A stretch of 64,000 nt of DNA, taken from Mycolicibacterium wolinskyi (GTDB lineage: Bacteria; Actinomycetota; Actinomycetes; Mycobacteriales; Mycobacteriaceae). Positions 8,984 to 15,838 of this stretch are shown here, piece by piece (within the stretch, counting starts at the first letter, position 1; every line of letters begins with the position of its first letter). The DNA lies in the NCBI RefSeq assembly GCF_002101965.1, contig NZ_LQQA01000012.1, forward strand, positions 84,653 through 148,652, in the 5' to 3' direction. The translations under genes and the position numbers were made by a program. The notes under the pieces were generated by a model. The model was not told the DNA's origin. It saw nothing but the letters and a program-made list of their open reading frames with translations, and searched no databases.

Positions 8984-9300
8984 GGTTTTTTCTCCGTTCT
9001 GGTCGGGAGTGGTTGCGCCGGTTGGCGTGTGGATCAGGGGGACCGGCAGGGTGGCGCGGTCAATCCCCGAAGAGCGCGCGGTGGTGGGAGCCGGGGTTTC
9101 GGCCCGCGAGCGGCAGCGAGCTTGATAGGGCCGAAACGGTCACTCGGCCGGCGGACACCAGCGCGCGCGTGGGTTGACCGTGACGGGCCCCGGCCGGTCA
9201 GACTGAGCCACGCTGACAGGCAAAAGAAGGTGAGCAGGCACCCAACCCAAAAGCCCGCCGGAGGCGGGCTATCTGGCGGACGCACCTAGTGCGCCGCCAC
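8984..9300. repeat. Palindromic promoter repeat R4 (subfamily alpha)
   Basis: Outer arms GTCAATCCC at 9059 and GGGTTGAC ending 9178. Inner stem GTTTCGGCCC (9096-9105) with GGGCCGAAAC (9128-9137). Plus-strand promoter candidate TTGACC 9174-9179, CAGACT 9199-9204, 19-bp spacer. It drives F-E-D on the minus strand. Nearly base-for-base the same as R1 and R8. Confidence 0.9.
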
Positions 9301-9320
9301 GAGCACACCGGAAGACAGAA

Positions 9321-9360
9321 GGGCCCGGCCAACCCCGCACCGCAGGCGGGACTGACCGGG
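9321..9360 (-). terminator. Possible terminator after gene G
   Basis: Imperfect hairpin with CCCGC/GCGGG inner arms and CCCGG/CCGGG outer arms. Weaker than the other array terminators; on the minus strand it is followed by CCTTCTGTC rather than a clean T-run. Confidence 0.4.
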
Positions 9361-9379
9361 ACTGATCTGGTGGGGATGG

Positions 9380-9601
9380 TCAGGGGCGGTTGCAGTCTCG
9401 GCATCCGCACGCAGGTTCGGGGCTGTAGGGAATGAGCACGGTGACTTGCGATCGCGGTACCCAGATGTCTGGTTTGTGGCCGAAGTCGAGGAGTACGTCG
9501 TCGTGGCCGATTTCGGCGATGGTGGCGGTCGGCGGGTTACTGGGGCCGAAACGGCCGCTGGCGTTGGGGATGTGGTACTGGACGATGTCGCGGCGCTTCA
9601 T
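9380..9601 (-). CDS. Array protein G, hypothetical, 73 aa
   Basis: 73 residues, MKRRDIVQYHIPN at the start and a CGCRDC motif at the C-terminus. The middle (ATIAEIGHDDVLLDFG) looks like a small beta barrel of SH3 or KOW type, though this is only an impression. Second gene of the H-G unit; ribosome site GAAACGGAG. Unrecognised. Confidence 0.7.
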   Translation of the reverse strand: MKRRDIVQYHIPNASGRFGPSNPPTATIAEIGHDDVLLDFGHKPDIWVPRSQVTVLIPYSPEPACGCRDCNRP

Positions 9602-9679
9602 GGGGTACTCCGTTTCTCGTGGTGGTGGGCCCGCGCCGCGGGCTGTGTCGGCGCGGGCCCTGAGTGGGTGTGCTGGGTG

Positions 9680-10120
9680 TTATGCGGCGTGGAGGAGCTC
9701 GGTGAGGGCGTCGTCGATGTCGGTGTGGCTGGTGGGCTGGGCGATGTCGACGGTGAGGGTCCAGGTGTCGGTTCCGGGCTGGGCGGTGAGGGTGTAGGTG
9801 TGGCCTTCGACGGTGGTGCGGAAGCTCCAGGTGTCCACGGCGTGGAAGGTGTGTTCGCCGGCCCGGACGTGGACGATCCGGGTGACCGGGTCGGTGTCGA
9901 GGTCGGGGGCGGTGGCCTCGATGGCGACCATCTGTCCGTAGTCGTCGGCGGCGAGTAGGACGAGGTGGTGTCCGGTTTCGCGGGTGTAGTTGTGGACGGT
10001 GGTGAGCAGGATCGGCACGTAGTCGTGGAAGAGGATGCGGGTGATTCCGTACTGCTGGTGGCCGATTCGTTCGGCGGCTTCGTCGAGAAGTGCGAATGCG
10101 AGGTCGAATTCGTGGTCCAT
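9680..10120 (-). CDS. Array protein H, hypothetical, 146 aa
   Basis: 146 residues, first gene after repeat R5. Starts MDHEFDLAFALLDEAAERIG, then alternating strands, and a Thr-rich C-terminal half (TYTLTAQPGTDTWTLTVD) suggesting a beta-rich fold. Acidic overall, as are many DNA-mimic inhibitors, but no family is recognised. Followed by gene G. Confidence 0.75.
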   Translation of the reverse strand: MDHEFDLAFALLDEAAERIGHQQYGITRILFHDYVPILLTTVHNYTRETGHHLVLLAADDYGQMVAIEATAPDLDTDPVTRIVHVRAGEHTFHAVDTWSFRTTVEGHTYTLTAQPGTDTWTLTVDIAQPTSHTDIDDALTELLHAA

Positions 10121-10440
10121 GGTTGTGGTCCGTTCTGTGTGGTGATTGGCTGCGCCGGTCAGCGCTGGGGTGCGGTCAATCGGCTGAGGGTGGGCTGTCA
10201 ACCCCGAAGAGCCCGGGGGCGCTGCCGGCGGATTTGCGGCCCGCGAGCGGCAGCGAGCTTGATAGGGCCGCAAATGTCCTCCGCCGCCGGCAGTGGTCTC
10301 GGGCGTGGGTTGACAGGTCGGGCCCCCGGCCGATTAGGCTGCGCGCCCCTGCTGACGGCAAAAAGGTGAGTGGGCTGCCAACTCGAAAGCCCGCCGCAGG
10401 CGGGCTATTCGGCGGTCGCACCTAGTGCGCCGGCCGCCAC
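10121..10440. repeat. Palindromic promoter repeat R5 (gamma flanks, changed stem)
   Basis: The flanks match R3, but the stem has different paired bases: ATTTGCGGCCC (10232-10242) with GGGCCGCAAAT (10265-10275), and CTGCCGGCGG (10222-10231) with CCGCCGCCGGCAG (10281-10293). Both arms changed together while the apex GAGCGGCAGCGAGC was kept, which is covariation evidence that the folded form matters. Outer arm GTCAACCC at 10197. Plus-strand promoter candidate TTGACA 10310-10315, TAGGCT 10335-10340. Confidence 0.9.
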
Positions 10441-10463
10441 CACAACGGCCGGATCAAAAGAAA

Positions 10464-10504
10464 AGCCCGACCAGGCACCTCGGTGTGAGGGCCCGGCCGG
10501 GCTC
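10464..10504 (-). terminator. Rho-independent terminator of the J-I operon
   Basis: Hairpin AGCCCGACC...GGCCGGGCT, followed on the minus strand by TTTTCTTTTG. Same design as those at 8007 and 11580. Confidence 0.75.
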
Positions 10505-10519
10505 GCGGATTGTTGGTGG

Positions 10520-10873
10520 TTACGGCTCAGGGTGGCGGTTGTGGGTACCGGGCACGTCGGCGCCGGGGTACTTGGCGGTGATGGCGTCCTTCTGTTCGTT
10601 GCTCAGGAAGGAGTACCAGTCGCCGCTGATCGGGTCGTAGAAGCGGTGATCAGGCCGCTTGACGATGGCCCATCCGCGGCCGATGTTGTCGGATCCGGTG
10701 GAGACGATCCGAAAACCCTGGGACGCGACGGCATCTGCGAGTTTCTGTTCGGTCATCTCGCCAGTGACGGTGACCGGTGCGTAGATGAATCGGTTGGGGT
10801 CGTGGTCGTCCCAGTGGGTGACGACCTGGTGACGATCGCCGTCTTTGCAAATGGTAGTGGTGTAGTAGCACAC
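10520..10873 (-). CDS. Array protein I, hypothetical, 117 aa
   Basis: 117 residues from a GTG at 10873 preceded by GGAGACC. Starts with CYYTTTICKDGDRHQVVTHW and has a basic, Pro/His-rich end (GADVPGTHNRHPEP). It contains Trp/Tyr-rich segments (HRFYDPISGDWYSFL) but no membrane helix. Second gene of the J-I unit. Unrecognised. Confidence 0.7.
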   Translation of the reverse strand: MCYYTTTICKDGDRHQVVTHWDDHDPNRFIYAPVTVTGEMTEQKLADAVASQGFRIVSTGSDNIGRGWAIVKRPDHRFYDPISGDWYSFLSNEQKDAITAKYPGADVPGTHNRHPEP

Positions 10874-10971
10874 GATGGTCTCCTTGATGGTTGTTTGACT
10901 GTGCTGGTGTGGGTTTGGCGGTGCGCCCGGGGCCGCGGATTGCTCGGCACGGCCCCGGGACACCGTTGGTT

Positions 10972-11238
10972 TCAGGGGTTGGCGATGATCGCTTCGGCAT
11001 CGGCGAGGTAGTGCTCGGCGTGGCGGAGCTCGTCGGGTCTGGCGTCGCCGGCCAGGAGCACGGTGACGGCGTTGTCTCGGGCGGAGAGTGCGTACTGGTT
11101 GCGCCGGTGGGGATCGTCGATCGCCGCGTTGGCGGCGTGGATGTCGGAGCGGGCCTCTTCGAGGGTGGCGGCGGTGGCGATGCTGATGGGGTCGTGGTCG
11201 GTGGTGGCCCAGGGGTCGGTGATCTGGGTGGTGGTCAT
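10972..11238 (-). CDS. Array protein J, hypothetical, 88 aa
   Basis: 88 residues, MTTTQITDPWATTDHD then an Ala-rich helical body (ATLEEARSDIHAANAAI, DELRHAEHYLADAEAII), acidic. First gene after repeat R6; ribosome site ACGGAG. Unrecognised; a small helical acidic protein. Confidence 0.72.
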   Translation of the reverse strand: MTTTQITDPWATTDHDPISIATAATLEEARSDIHAANAAIDDPHRRNQYALSARDNAVTVLLAGDARPDELRHAEHYLADAEAIIANP

Positions 11239-11552
11239 GGTTGTGCTCCGTTCGGTGTGGTGACTGATTGCGCCGGTCAGCGCTGGGGGTGCGGTCAATC
11301 GGCTGGGTGGCGATGTCAACCCCGAAGAGCGCGGGATGGTGGTAGCCGGGGTTTCGGCCCGCGAGCGGCAGCGAGCTTGATAGGGCCGAAACGGTCACTC
11401 GGCCGGCGGACACCAGCCCGGGCGTGGGTTGACCTCGACGGGCCCCGGCCCGATTACGCTGAGCGCCCCTGCTGACGGCTAAAAAGGTGAGTAGCTACGG
11501 ACTTTCGGGCCACCGCAGGTGGCCATCTGCCGGCCGCACCTCGTGCGCCGGC
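11239..11552. repeat. Palindromic promoter repeat R6 (subfamily beta)
   Basis: Near-identical to R2. Outer arms GTCAACCC at 11315 and GGGTTGAC ending 11433; inner stem GTTTCGGCCC (11351-11360) with GGGCCGAAAC (11383-11392). Plus-strand promoter candidate TTGACC 11429-11434, TACGCT 11455-11460. GGCCACC/GGTGGCC hairpin follows at about 11508-11524. Confidence 0.9.
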
Positions 11553-11579
11553 ACCACCCCAACCGCCGGATCAAAAGAA

Positions 11580-11620
11580 AGCCCGACCAGGCACCTCGCG
11601 GGGAGGGCCTGGCCGGGCTC
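11580..11620 (-). terminator. Rho-independent terminator of the L-K operon
   Basis: Hairpin with AGCCCGACCAGGC and GCCTGGCCGGGCT arms, followed on the minus strand by TTCTTTTGATC. Confidence 0.75.
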
Positions 11621-11634
11621 GGGGTCGACAATGG

Positions 11635-11985
11635 TCAGAACAGCAGGCCGATTCGCTCGGGGTGGTTGTGACACAGGCAGCCGCATCGCCACAGGAACAT
11701 CGGCCGGTTGGACAGGAATACGCCGCCTTCGTGGCGAGCTCCGCGGCGGTGGTTGCATTGGTGGTGGCGGCCTTCGTGGCATGACTTGGTGGGCGCGTTT
11801 TGGGGCATCTCGACGATCACTGGTTTCTTGCGACGGCCGCGACCCAGGTCGTCGTGGTAGGTGATCCATTTGACGCCGTCGCGGGTGTCGACCTTGGCTT
11901 TGCGTTTGATGCAGTCGACTGGCTGAGGGTGTTTGGTACGTGGTTCCCAGAAGTCGTCTGGGTGAGGATGCACGTAGATGGTCAT
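11635..11985 (-). CDS. Array protein K, hypothetical, basic Cys/His-rich
   Basis: 116 residues starting MTIYVHPHPDDFWEPR. The C-terminal half has CHEGRHHQCNHRRGARH and WRCGCLCHNH, suggesting one or two zinc sites. Strongly basic in the middle (LGRGRRKKP), so nucleic-acid binding is plausible. Second gene of the L-K unit. No family recognised. Confidence 0.72.
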   Translation of the reverse strand: MTIYVHPHPDDFWEPRTKHPQPVDCIKRKAKVDTRDGVKWITYHDDLGRGRRKKPVIVEMPQNAPTKSCHEGRHHQCNHRRGARHEGGVFLSNRPMFLWRCGCLCHNHPERIGLLF

Positions 11986-12072
11986 CGGACGTTGTTCCCT
12001 TCGGGAGAGTGGTCGAGAGACGGTGGTGCCCGGCCAGCTGCTGATGGCTGGCCGGGCACGGGTCGGGCGGTG

Positions 12073-12363
12073 TCAGTCGATGGTGTCGAGGTGGTAGCGG
12101 TCGGAGGTGGCGCCCCAGTGGATGACGACGTGGAAGGCGCCGGCGACAGGGCTGAGCGGGTCGGGCTCGAGAATCACTCCGCCAACGGCGTGGTCGTTGT
12201 CTTTGGCGAGGGCGATGATGGCTTTGTTCGCCTCGTCGACGTCGCCGAACGTGGTCTCGGTGGCGCGGTCGGCGAAGCCGCCGCCGCCAGCCATGCTCAT
12301 GTGACGCATCCGGATGGTGGGACGCTGCACGCTGATCGCCGCGGTCGTGATGCTGGTGGTCAT
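12073..12363 (-). CDS. Array protein L, hypothetical, 96 aa
   Basis: 96 residues, MTTSITTAAISVQRPTIRMR then a Gly-rich stretch (SMAGGGGFADRA) and an acidic C-terminus. First gene after repeat R7. Soluble, unrecognised. Confidence 0.72.
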   Translation of the reverse strand: MTTSITTAAISVQRPTIRMRHMSMAGGGGFADRATETTFGDVDEANKAIIALAKDNDHAVGGVILEPDPLSPVAGAFHVVIHWGATSDRYHLDTID

Positions 12364-12700
12364 GATGTGTTCCGTTCTGCTCCAGTGATCGGGGTGTGCC
12401 GGTTGGCACAGGTGCAGGCGGAATTGGTGGGTGCCGTGGGTCAACTCCGAAGAGGCCGGGCCGCGGCGAAGCAGGGCTTTCGGCCCGGGTGAATCGCCGG
12501 CGCGCAGCGCCTTGGGGATTCACGACCGTTGGGCCGAAAGGGTCACTCGGCCTGCGTAGTCCGGCGCGGGCGTGGGTTGAGCCGCGGTGGGCCCCGACGA
12601 TTACGCTGGGCGCACCTGCTGACAGGCATAGAGGTGAGTGGCTACGGACGATGGTCCACCGCAGGTGGCCATCTGCCGGCCGCACCTAGTGCGCCGGCAC
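12364..12700. repeat. Palindromic promoter repeat R7 (divergent, subfamily delta)
   Basis: Most diverged copy. Outer arm GTCAACTCC at 12440; right arm GGGTTGAG. Inner stem CTTTCGGCCC (12477-12486) with GGGCCGAAAG (12531-12540): the closing pair is swapped on both sides relative to R1, another compensatory change. A further inner pair is GTGAATC (12489-12495) with GATTCAC (12517-12523). Plus-strand promoter candidate TTGAGC 12577-12582, TACGCT 12602-12607. The apex differs from the other copies. Confidence 0.85.
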
Positions 12701-12726
12701 CAGCCCAACCGCCGGATCAAAAGAAA

Positions 12727-12766
12727 AGCCCAGCGACCCGCTACGGAAACGGGCTGCGGCTGGGCT
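12727..12766 (-). terminator. Rho-independent terminator of the N-M operon
   Basis: AGCCCAGC (12727-12734) pairs with GCTGGGCT (12759-12766), with an inner CCG/CGG; TTTTCTTTTGATC follows on the minus strand. Confidence 0.75.
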
Positions 12767-12782
12767 GTGAAGACTGGATTAC

Positions 12783-13061
12783 TCAGTACTCGAACGGGTT
12801 TCGCGGGTGATCAAGATGGTTCAGCATTTCGGCGGCGCCGGCGTGATCGGGTGACCCGGTCTCGGTGTAGCCGGTTTGGATGATGGCGACGAGCTCGTCA
12901 TCCTGTTGCAGGACGTAGCGGGGCGTACCCGCTGCGGCCTGGTGGATTTGACTTCGGGCCGCGGCCACGAGCTGGCGGCGCGCGCGAAGCGGGTCGGCGT
13001 CAGCTCCGATGGTTACCCGTTCGCTGGTGCTGTCGCTGGTGGTCAGGGTCCAGGTCGTCAT
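12783..13061 (-). CDS. Array protein M, hypothetical, 92 aa
   Basis: 92 residues, MTTWTLTTSDSTSERVTIG, then an Arg/Ala-rich helix and a C-terminal segment AAEMLNHLDHPRNPFEY. Second gene in the unit after gene N, with 91 bp between them that carry two DnaA-box-like sites. Unrecognised. Confidence 0.7.
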   Translation of the reverse strand: MTTWTLTTSDSTSERVTIGADADPLRARRQLVAAARSQIHQAAAGTPRYVLQQDDELVAIIQTGYTETGSPDHAGAAEMLNHLDHPRNPFEY

Positions 13062-13112
13062 GGGGCTATCGTCGCGCGTCCTGGGTGGGCCCGTCGAGGG
13101 CCGCAGGTCCGG

Positions 13113-13152
13113 TTGTGGACAACTGCGACCCTCGCGGCTTCCCTGTGGATAA
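13113..13152. promoter_or_regulatory. Two DnaA-box-like sites
   Basis: TTGTGGACAA (13113-13122) is the reverse complement of the mycobacterial DnaA box TTGTCCACA with one extra matching base, and CTGTGGATAA (13143-13152) matches the general TTATCCACA box. They lie 20 bp apart in a short intergenic gap. Could be part of an origin, a DnaA-regulated promoter, or chance. Confidence 0.5.
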
Positions 13153-13716
13153 CTACTGCGGGTTGTCGGCCTTGAGTGCTCGGTACCCGGCGGTGGTGGG
13201 GTCGGCCCGGTGCTGTTCGCCGTCGAGGCAGACGGCGATCGCGGTGTGGTGCGCGAGTTCGAGGATGTCCATGGTGGAGTCGAACGCGGCGCGATCGAGG
13301 ATCTGGAAGGTGAGCGACCCGAGGTAGACGTCGGTCCATCGGGCGATGCGGTGGTGGGGTCGCGGCTGGCTCTCGCGAGGCATCACGGCGTAGGTGGGGC
13401 GCTGAGTCCAGTCGATCGCGATGGTGGGCCGGTCGTAGGGGTCTTCGTCCGTCGACTGGGGCGCACCGAGGTCGACGGGCAGGTTCACCATGGTCGGGCG
13501 GGCGGCCGACAGCGCTTCGCGCACACCTTGTGCTGCTTGAGCATTCAGGAAGGTCATCAGCACACCGCCCCAGGCGAGCGTGACGCGGACGTTGCGAGTG
13601 CGGGCGTGGTGGACGGTGAGGTCGGCGCGCTGCGTGCTGCGCAGGCGGATGAACGCGTTGGCGATGATGGCGGTGGGCTGACCCATCTCGGCCGCGGTGA
13701 TCTCGGTTTTCGACAT
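13153..13716 (-). CDS. Array protein N, hypothetical, 187 aa
   Basis: 187 residues, MSKTEITAAEMGQPTAII at the start, first gene after repeat R8. A helical N-terminal third is followed by a mixed region with many Arg/His and a C-terminal ending EQHRADPTTAGYRALK. No family recognised, no membrane segment. One of the larger array proteins. Confidence 0.75.
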   Translation of the reverse strand: MSKTEITAAEMGQPTAIIANAFIRLRSTQRADLTVHHARTRNVRVTLAWGGVLMTFLNAQAAQGVREALSAARPTMVNLPVDLGAPQSTDEDPYDRPTIAIDWTQRPTYAVMPRESQPRPHHRIARWTDVYLGSLTFQILDRAAFDSTMDILELAHHTAIAVCLDGEQHRADPTTAGYRALKADNPQ

Positions 13717-14032
13717 GGTTTTTCTCCGTTCTGGTCGGGAGTGGTTGCGCCGGTTGGCGTGTGGATCAGGGGGACCGGCAGGGTGGCGCGGTCAATCCCC
13801 GAAGAGCGCGCGGTGGTGGGAGCCGGGGTTTCGGCCCGCGAGCGGCAGCGAGCTTGATAGGGCCGAAACGGTCACTCGGCCGGCGGACACCAGCGCGCGC
13901 GTGGGTTGACCGTGACGGGCCCCGGCCGGTCAGACTGAGCCACGCTGACAGGCAAAAGAAGGTGAGCAGGCACCCAACCCAAAAGCCCGCCGGAGGCGGG
14001 CTATCTGGCGGACGCACCTAGTGCGCCGCCAC
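13717..14032. repeat. Palindromic promoter repeat R8 (subfamily alpha)
   Basis: Outer arms GTCAATCCC at 13791 and GGGTTGAC ending 13910; inner stem GTTTCGGCCC (13828-13837) with GGGCCGAAAC (13860-13869). Plus-strand promoter candidate TTGACC 13906-13911, CAGACT 13931-13936. Last copy of the family; it lies just past the 3' end of the seven-gene unit that starts at nrdH. Confidence 0.9.
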
Positions 14033-14061
14033 CACCACGGTCAGGCGCCGGCCAATGGCAG

Positions 14062-14619
14062 CTAGGCCAGGGCCTCTGATCCGAACAGTGCGAGCTGGCC
14101 GACTGGCTCCTGTCCGATCGCGAGAATCGCTTTCAGGCAATCGCTTTCACGTCGTCGGAGGCCGACAACGATTTCCATGTGTTCGCTGTCTTCGGCGTCG
14201 CTCGGGTGGTATTGCTCGCGCTGCCGAAAGTCCTTGTGGGGTTTCACTTCGCCACCTTTTGCGAAGTGGCAGCGGCACCACAGTTCGGTACGCCGGTGCT
14301 CGTCGGTTTCGGCCTTGTCGATGGCCGCGAGTTCAGTAAGCAGCTCGGCGGGGATTGTTTTCCGAAATGCGCGGATCTGCTTAGCCGTGACGGTCACCCG
14401 AATCTCATCGCCACGCGCCGGGCTCGTGATTCTTCCGGCCCGGGTCTGGTAACTGTCCATCCACTGCGGTGCGCCCGGGCGCGCTGTGCCGTAGTAGCTG
14501 TTCATGCTGGCCATGTAGCTGTCCAGCCCCTCATCGGAGAGCAGTGCGCGGCTGATGCCGAGGCCCACGGTCCACAGCAGCCAGCGTTGGTCGTCACTGA
14601 GCATTGCGCTGGCGGCCAT
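14062..14619 (-). CDS. Array protein O, hypothetical, 185 aa
   Basis: 185 residues, last gene of the nrdH unit. Helical N-terminus with Trp/Leu (SDDQRWLLWTVGLGISRALL), a central lysine-containing stretch ending in a CRCHFAKGG Cys/His motif, then an acidic segment. The CRC...H pattern may be metal-binding. Unrecognised. Confidence 0.72.
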   Translation of the reverse strand: MAASAMLSDDQRWLLWTVGLGISRALLSDEGLDSYMASMNSYYGTARPGAPQWMDSYQTRAGRITSPARGDEIRVTVTAKQIRAFRKTIPAELLTELAAIDKAETDEHRRTELWCRCHFAKGGEVKPHKDFRQREQYHPSDAEDSEHMEIVVGLRRRESDCLKAILAIGQEPVGQLALFGSEALA

Positions 14620-14636
14620 TCATACGTCGGTCGTTG

Positions 14637-14957
14637 TCAGAGCCACAGGCGGGTCAAGGGAATCGGATCGGAGGCGTCTTCGGCGTGGTCGATCAGCCGA
14701 AAGTTGTCGTCCTCGACGCATGCCCAGAGGTGGTCTACCGGCGTCGTTTCCGCGTCTGGCAGTTCCTCCTCATCGATGCCAACGTGGCGCATCCAACGGT
14801 TGACCTCTGCGACGAACTCACGGGCGGTGACATGCCCATAGCCCCAGAATGTTCCGCCGCTTTCGTCCTCGATCATGCCGAATCGAAGGTCGTTGCCATC
14901 GGCGTCCTGGTCGAGCGTGACGAAGTGGTGTTCGTAGGTCGCTTCTGATGTGGTCAT
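14637..14957 (-). CDS. Array protein P, hypothetical acidic, 106 aa
   Basis: 106 residues, MTTSEATYEHHFVTLDQDAD at the start; very acidic (IDEEELPDAETT, CVEDDNFRLIDHAEDASD). Ribosome site ACGGAGAGACGCC. Size and strong negative charge resemble DNA-mimic proteins such as anti-restriction factors, but no homology is recognised, so that is inference only. Confidence 0.75.
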   Translation of the reverse strand: MTTSEATYEHHFVTLDQDADGNDLRFGMIEDESGGTFWGYGHVTAREFVAEVNRWMRHVGIDEEELPDAETTPVDHLWACVEDDNFRLIDHAEDASDPIPLTRLWL

Positions 14958-14997
14958 GGCGTCTCTCCGTGTGGGGTGTAGGTGTGCGGCGGATCGG

Positions 14998-15668
14998 CTA
15001 GGCGGCGTTGATCGGTGGTGTTCCGAGCGCGGTGAGGGCGTCGTCGAGCGCGGCGAATCGGCCGAAGTTTCCGCCGGCGATGGTGGTGCGCCCGCCGAGC
15101 CAGATGCCGATGATGTGGACGGTGCCGTCACCGGTGTCGGTGGTCCATACGGGGCCACCGGAGTCGCCTCCGATGGTGGGGTCATGCCGACGGTGAGGTA
15201 CTGGTGCTCGCCGAAGCTACGGGTGACTTCTCCGCATACGGTGCCGGTGGTGATGCCGGCGCGGCACACCTTCTGCCCGGGCCGAGGCTCGGGGTAGCTG
15301 TTGGCGGTGACGGGTTGGTCGTCGACGAACGGCACGGGGAGGGTGCGTAGCCCGAAGTCGATGAGTCCGTAGTCGGCTCCGCCGATACCTGGCGGGTCGA
15401 CCAGGGTACGGATGAATGTGCCTGTGGCTCCGCTGTATTGGTCGCGGACGATTTCACCTGGCCGGGTGGCGCAGTGCCCGGCGGTGATGGCGTAGGTGTG
15501 CTTGTCGGCACCGATGTAGACCCAGCCGAGGGTGCATGCGTTGCTGGCGGTTTCGAGGCGGTCGCCGGGCTCGACCAGCTGCAGCGCGGCTGCGGCGGGA
15601 GCTGCGGGAACGGTGGCCAGGGCCGCAGCCGCGATGGCGATCGCGGCGAGGGTGCGGGACGGTTTCAC
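14998..15668 (-). pseudogene. Secreted trypsin-like serine protease, frameshifted
   Basis: Starts GTG at 15668 with a clear signal peptide (TLAAIAIAAAALATVPAAPA). The S1 triad is present but in two frames. His (ITAGHCAT) and Asp (GGADYGLIDFG) lie in the first frame, Ser (GGDSGGPVW) in the second, which then runs to the TAG at 14998. The break is at the run of four G on the plus strand at 15178-15181; one extra base there would restore a protein of about 223 residues. Its GTG overlaps the stop of the upstream small gene (GTGA), so it belongs to the operon. It may be a true mutation, a sequencing error in a homopolymer, or slippage. Confidence 0.8.
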
Positions 15669-15838
15669 GCGGTCCTCCGACGTCGGCGAAGGTGACGTTC
15701 GGCGTGCCGTTGGGCGCGGACGCCGAAGGTTTCGATCCACGTACCGGCCGTGGTGGCCGCGCGGCGGTGGCGGTGGGGAACTGCCACGGCGGCCGCGGTG
15801 CGGCGCACGATGGCGGCGTCGGTGAGCGGTGTGGTCAT
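15665..15838 (-). CDS. Array protein R, very basic small protein
   Basis: 57 residues, MTTPLTDAAIVRRTAAAVAV, ending in an Arg-rich tail (AQRHAERHLRRRRRTA). Overlaps the genes on both sides by four bases (ATGA and GTGA), which supports translation as part of the operon. Function unknown; the charge suggests nucleic-acid contact. Confidence 0.65.
   Translation of the reverse strand: MTTPLTDAAIVRRTAAAVAVPHRHRRAATTAGTWIETFGVRAQRHAERHLRRRRRTA

Noticed and set aside
6250..14021. Repeated 83-86-residue proteins encoded by the repeats on either strand
   Set aside because: These frames exist only because the repeat is GC-rich; they cover palindrome arms and promoters and have no ribosome sites. Only the 19-codon frames are kept, as a low-confidence observation.
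6206..14032. Integron cassette array with attC sites
   Set aside because: Small co-oriented genes with folded repeats suggested it. But the arms GTCAACCC/GGGTTGAC do not fit the attC core RYYYAAC/GTTRRRY, the palindromes sit at gene 5' ends with promoters, and no IntI-type gene is nearby.
6206..14032. CRISPR array or MITE family
   Set aside because: The repeats are about 315 bp, separated by whole genes, without spacers of uniform length and without target-site duplications.
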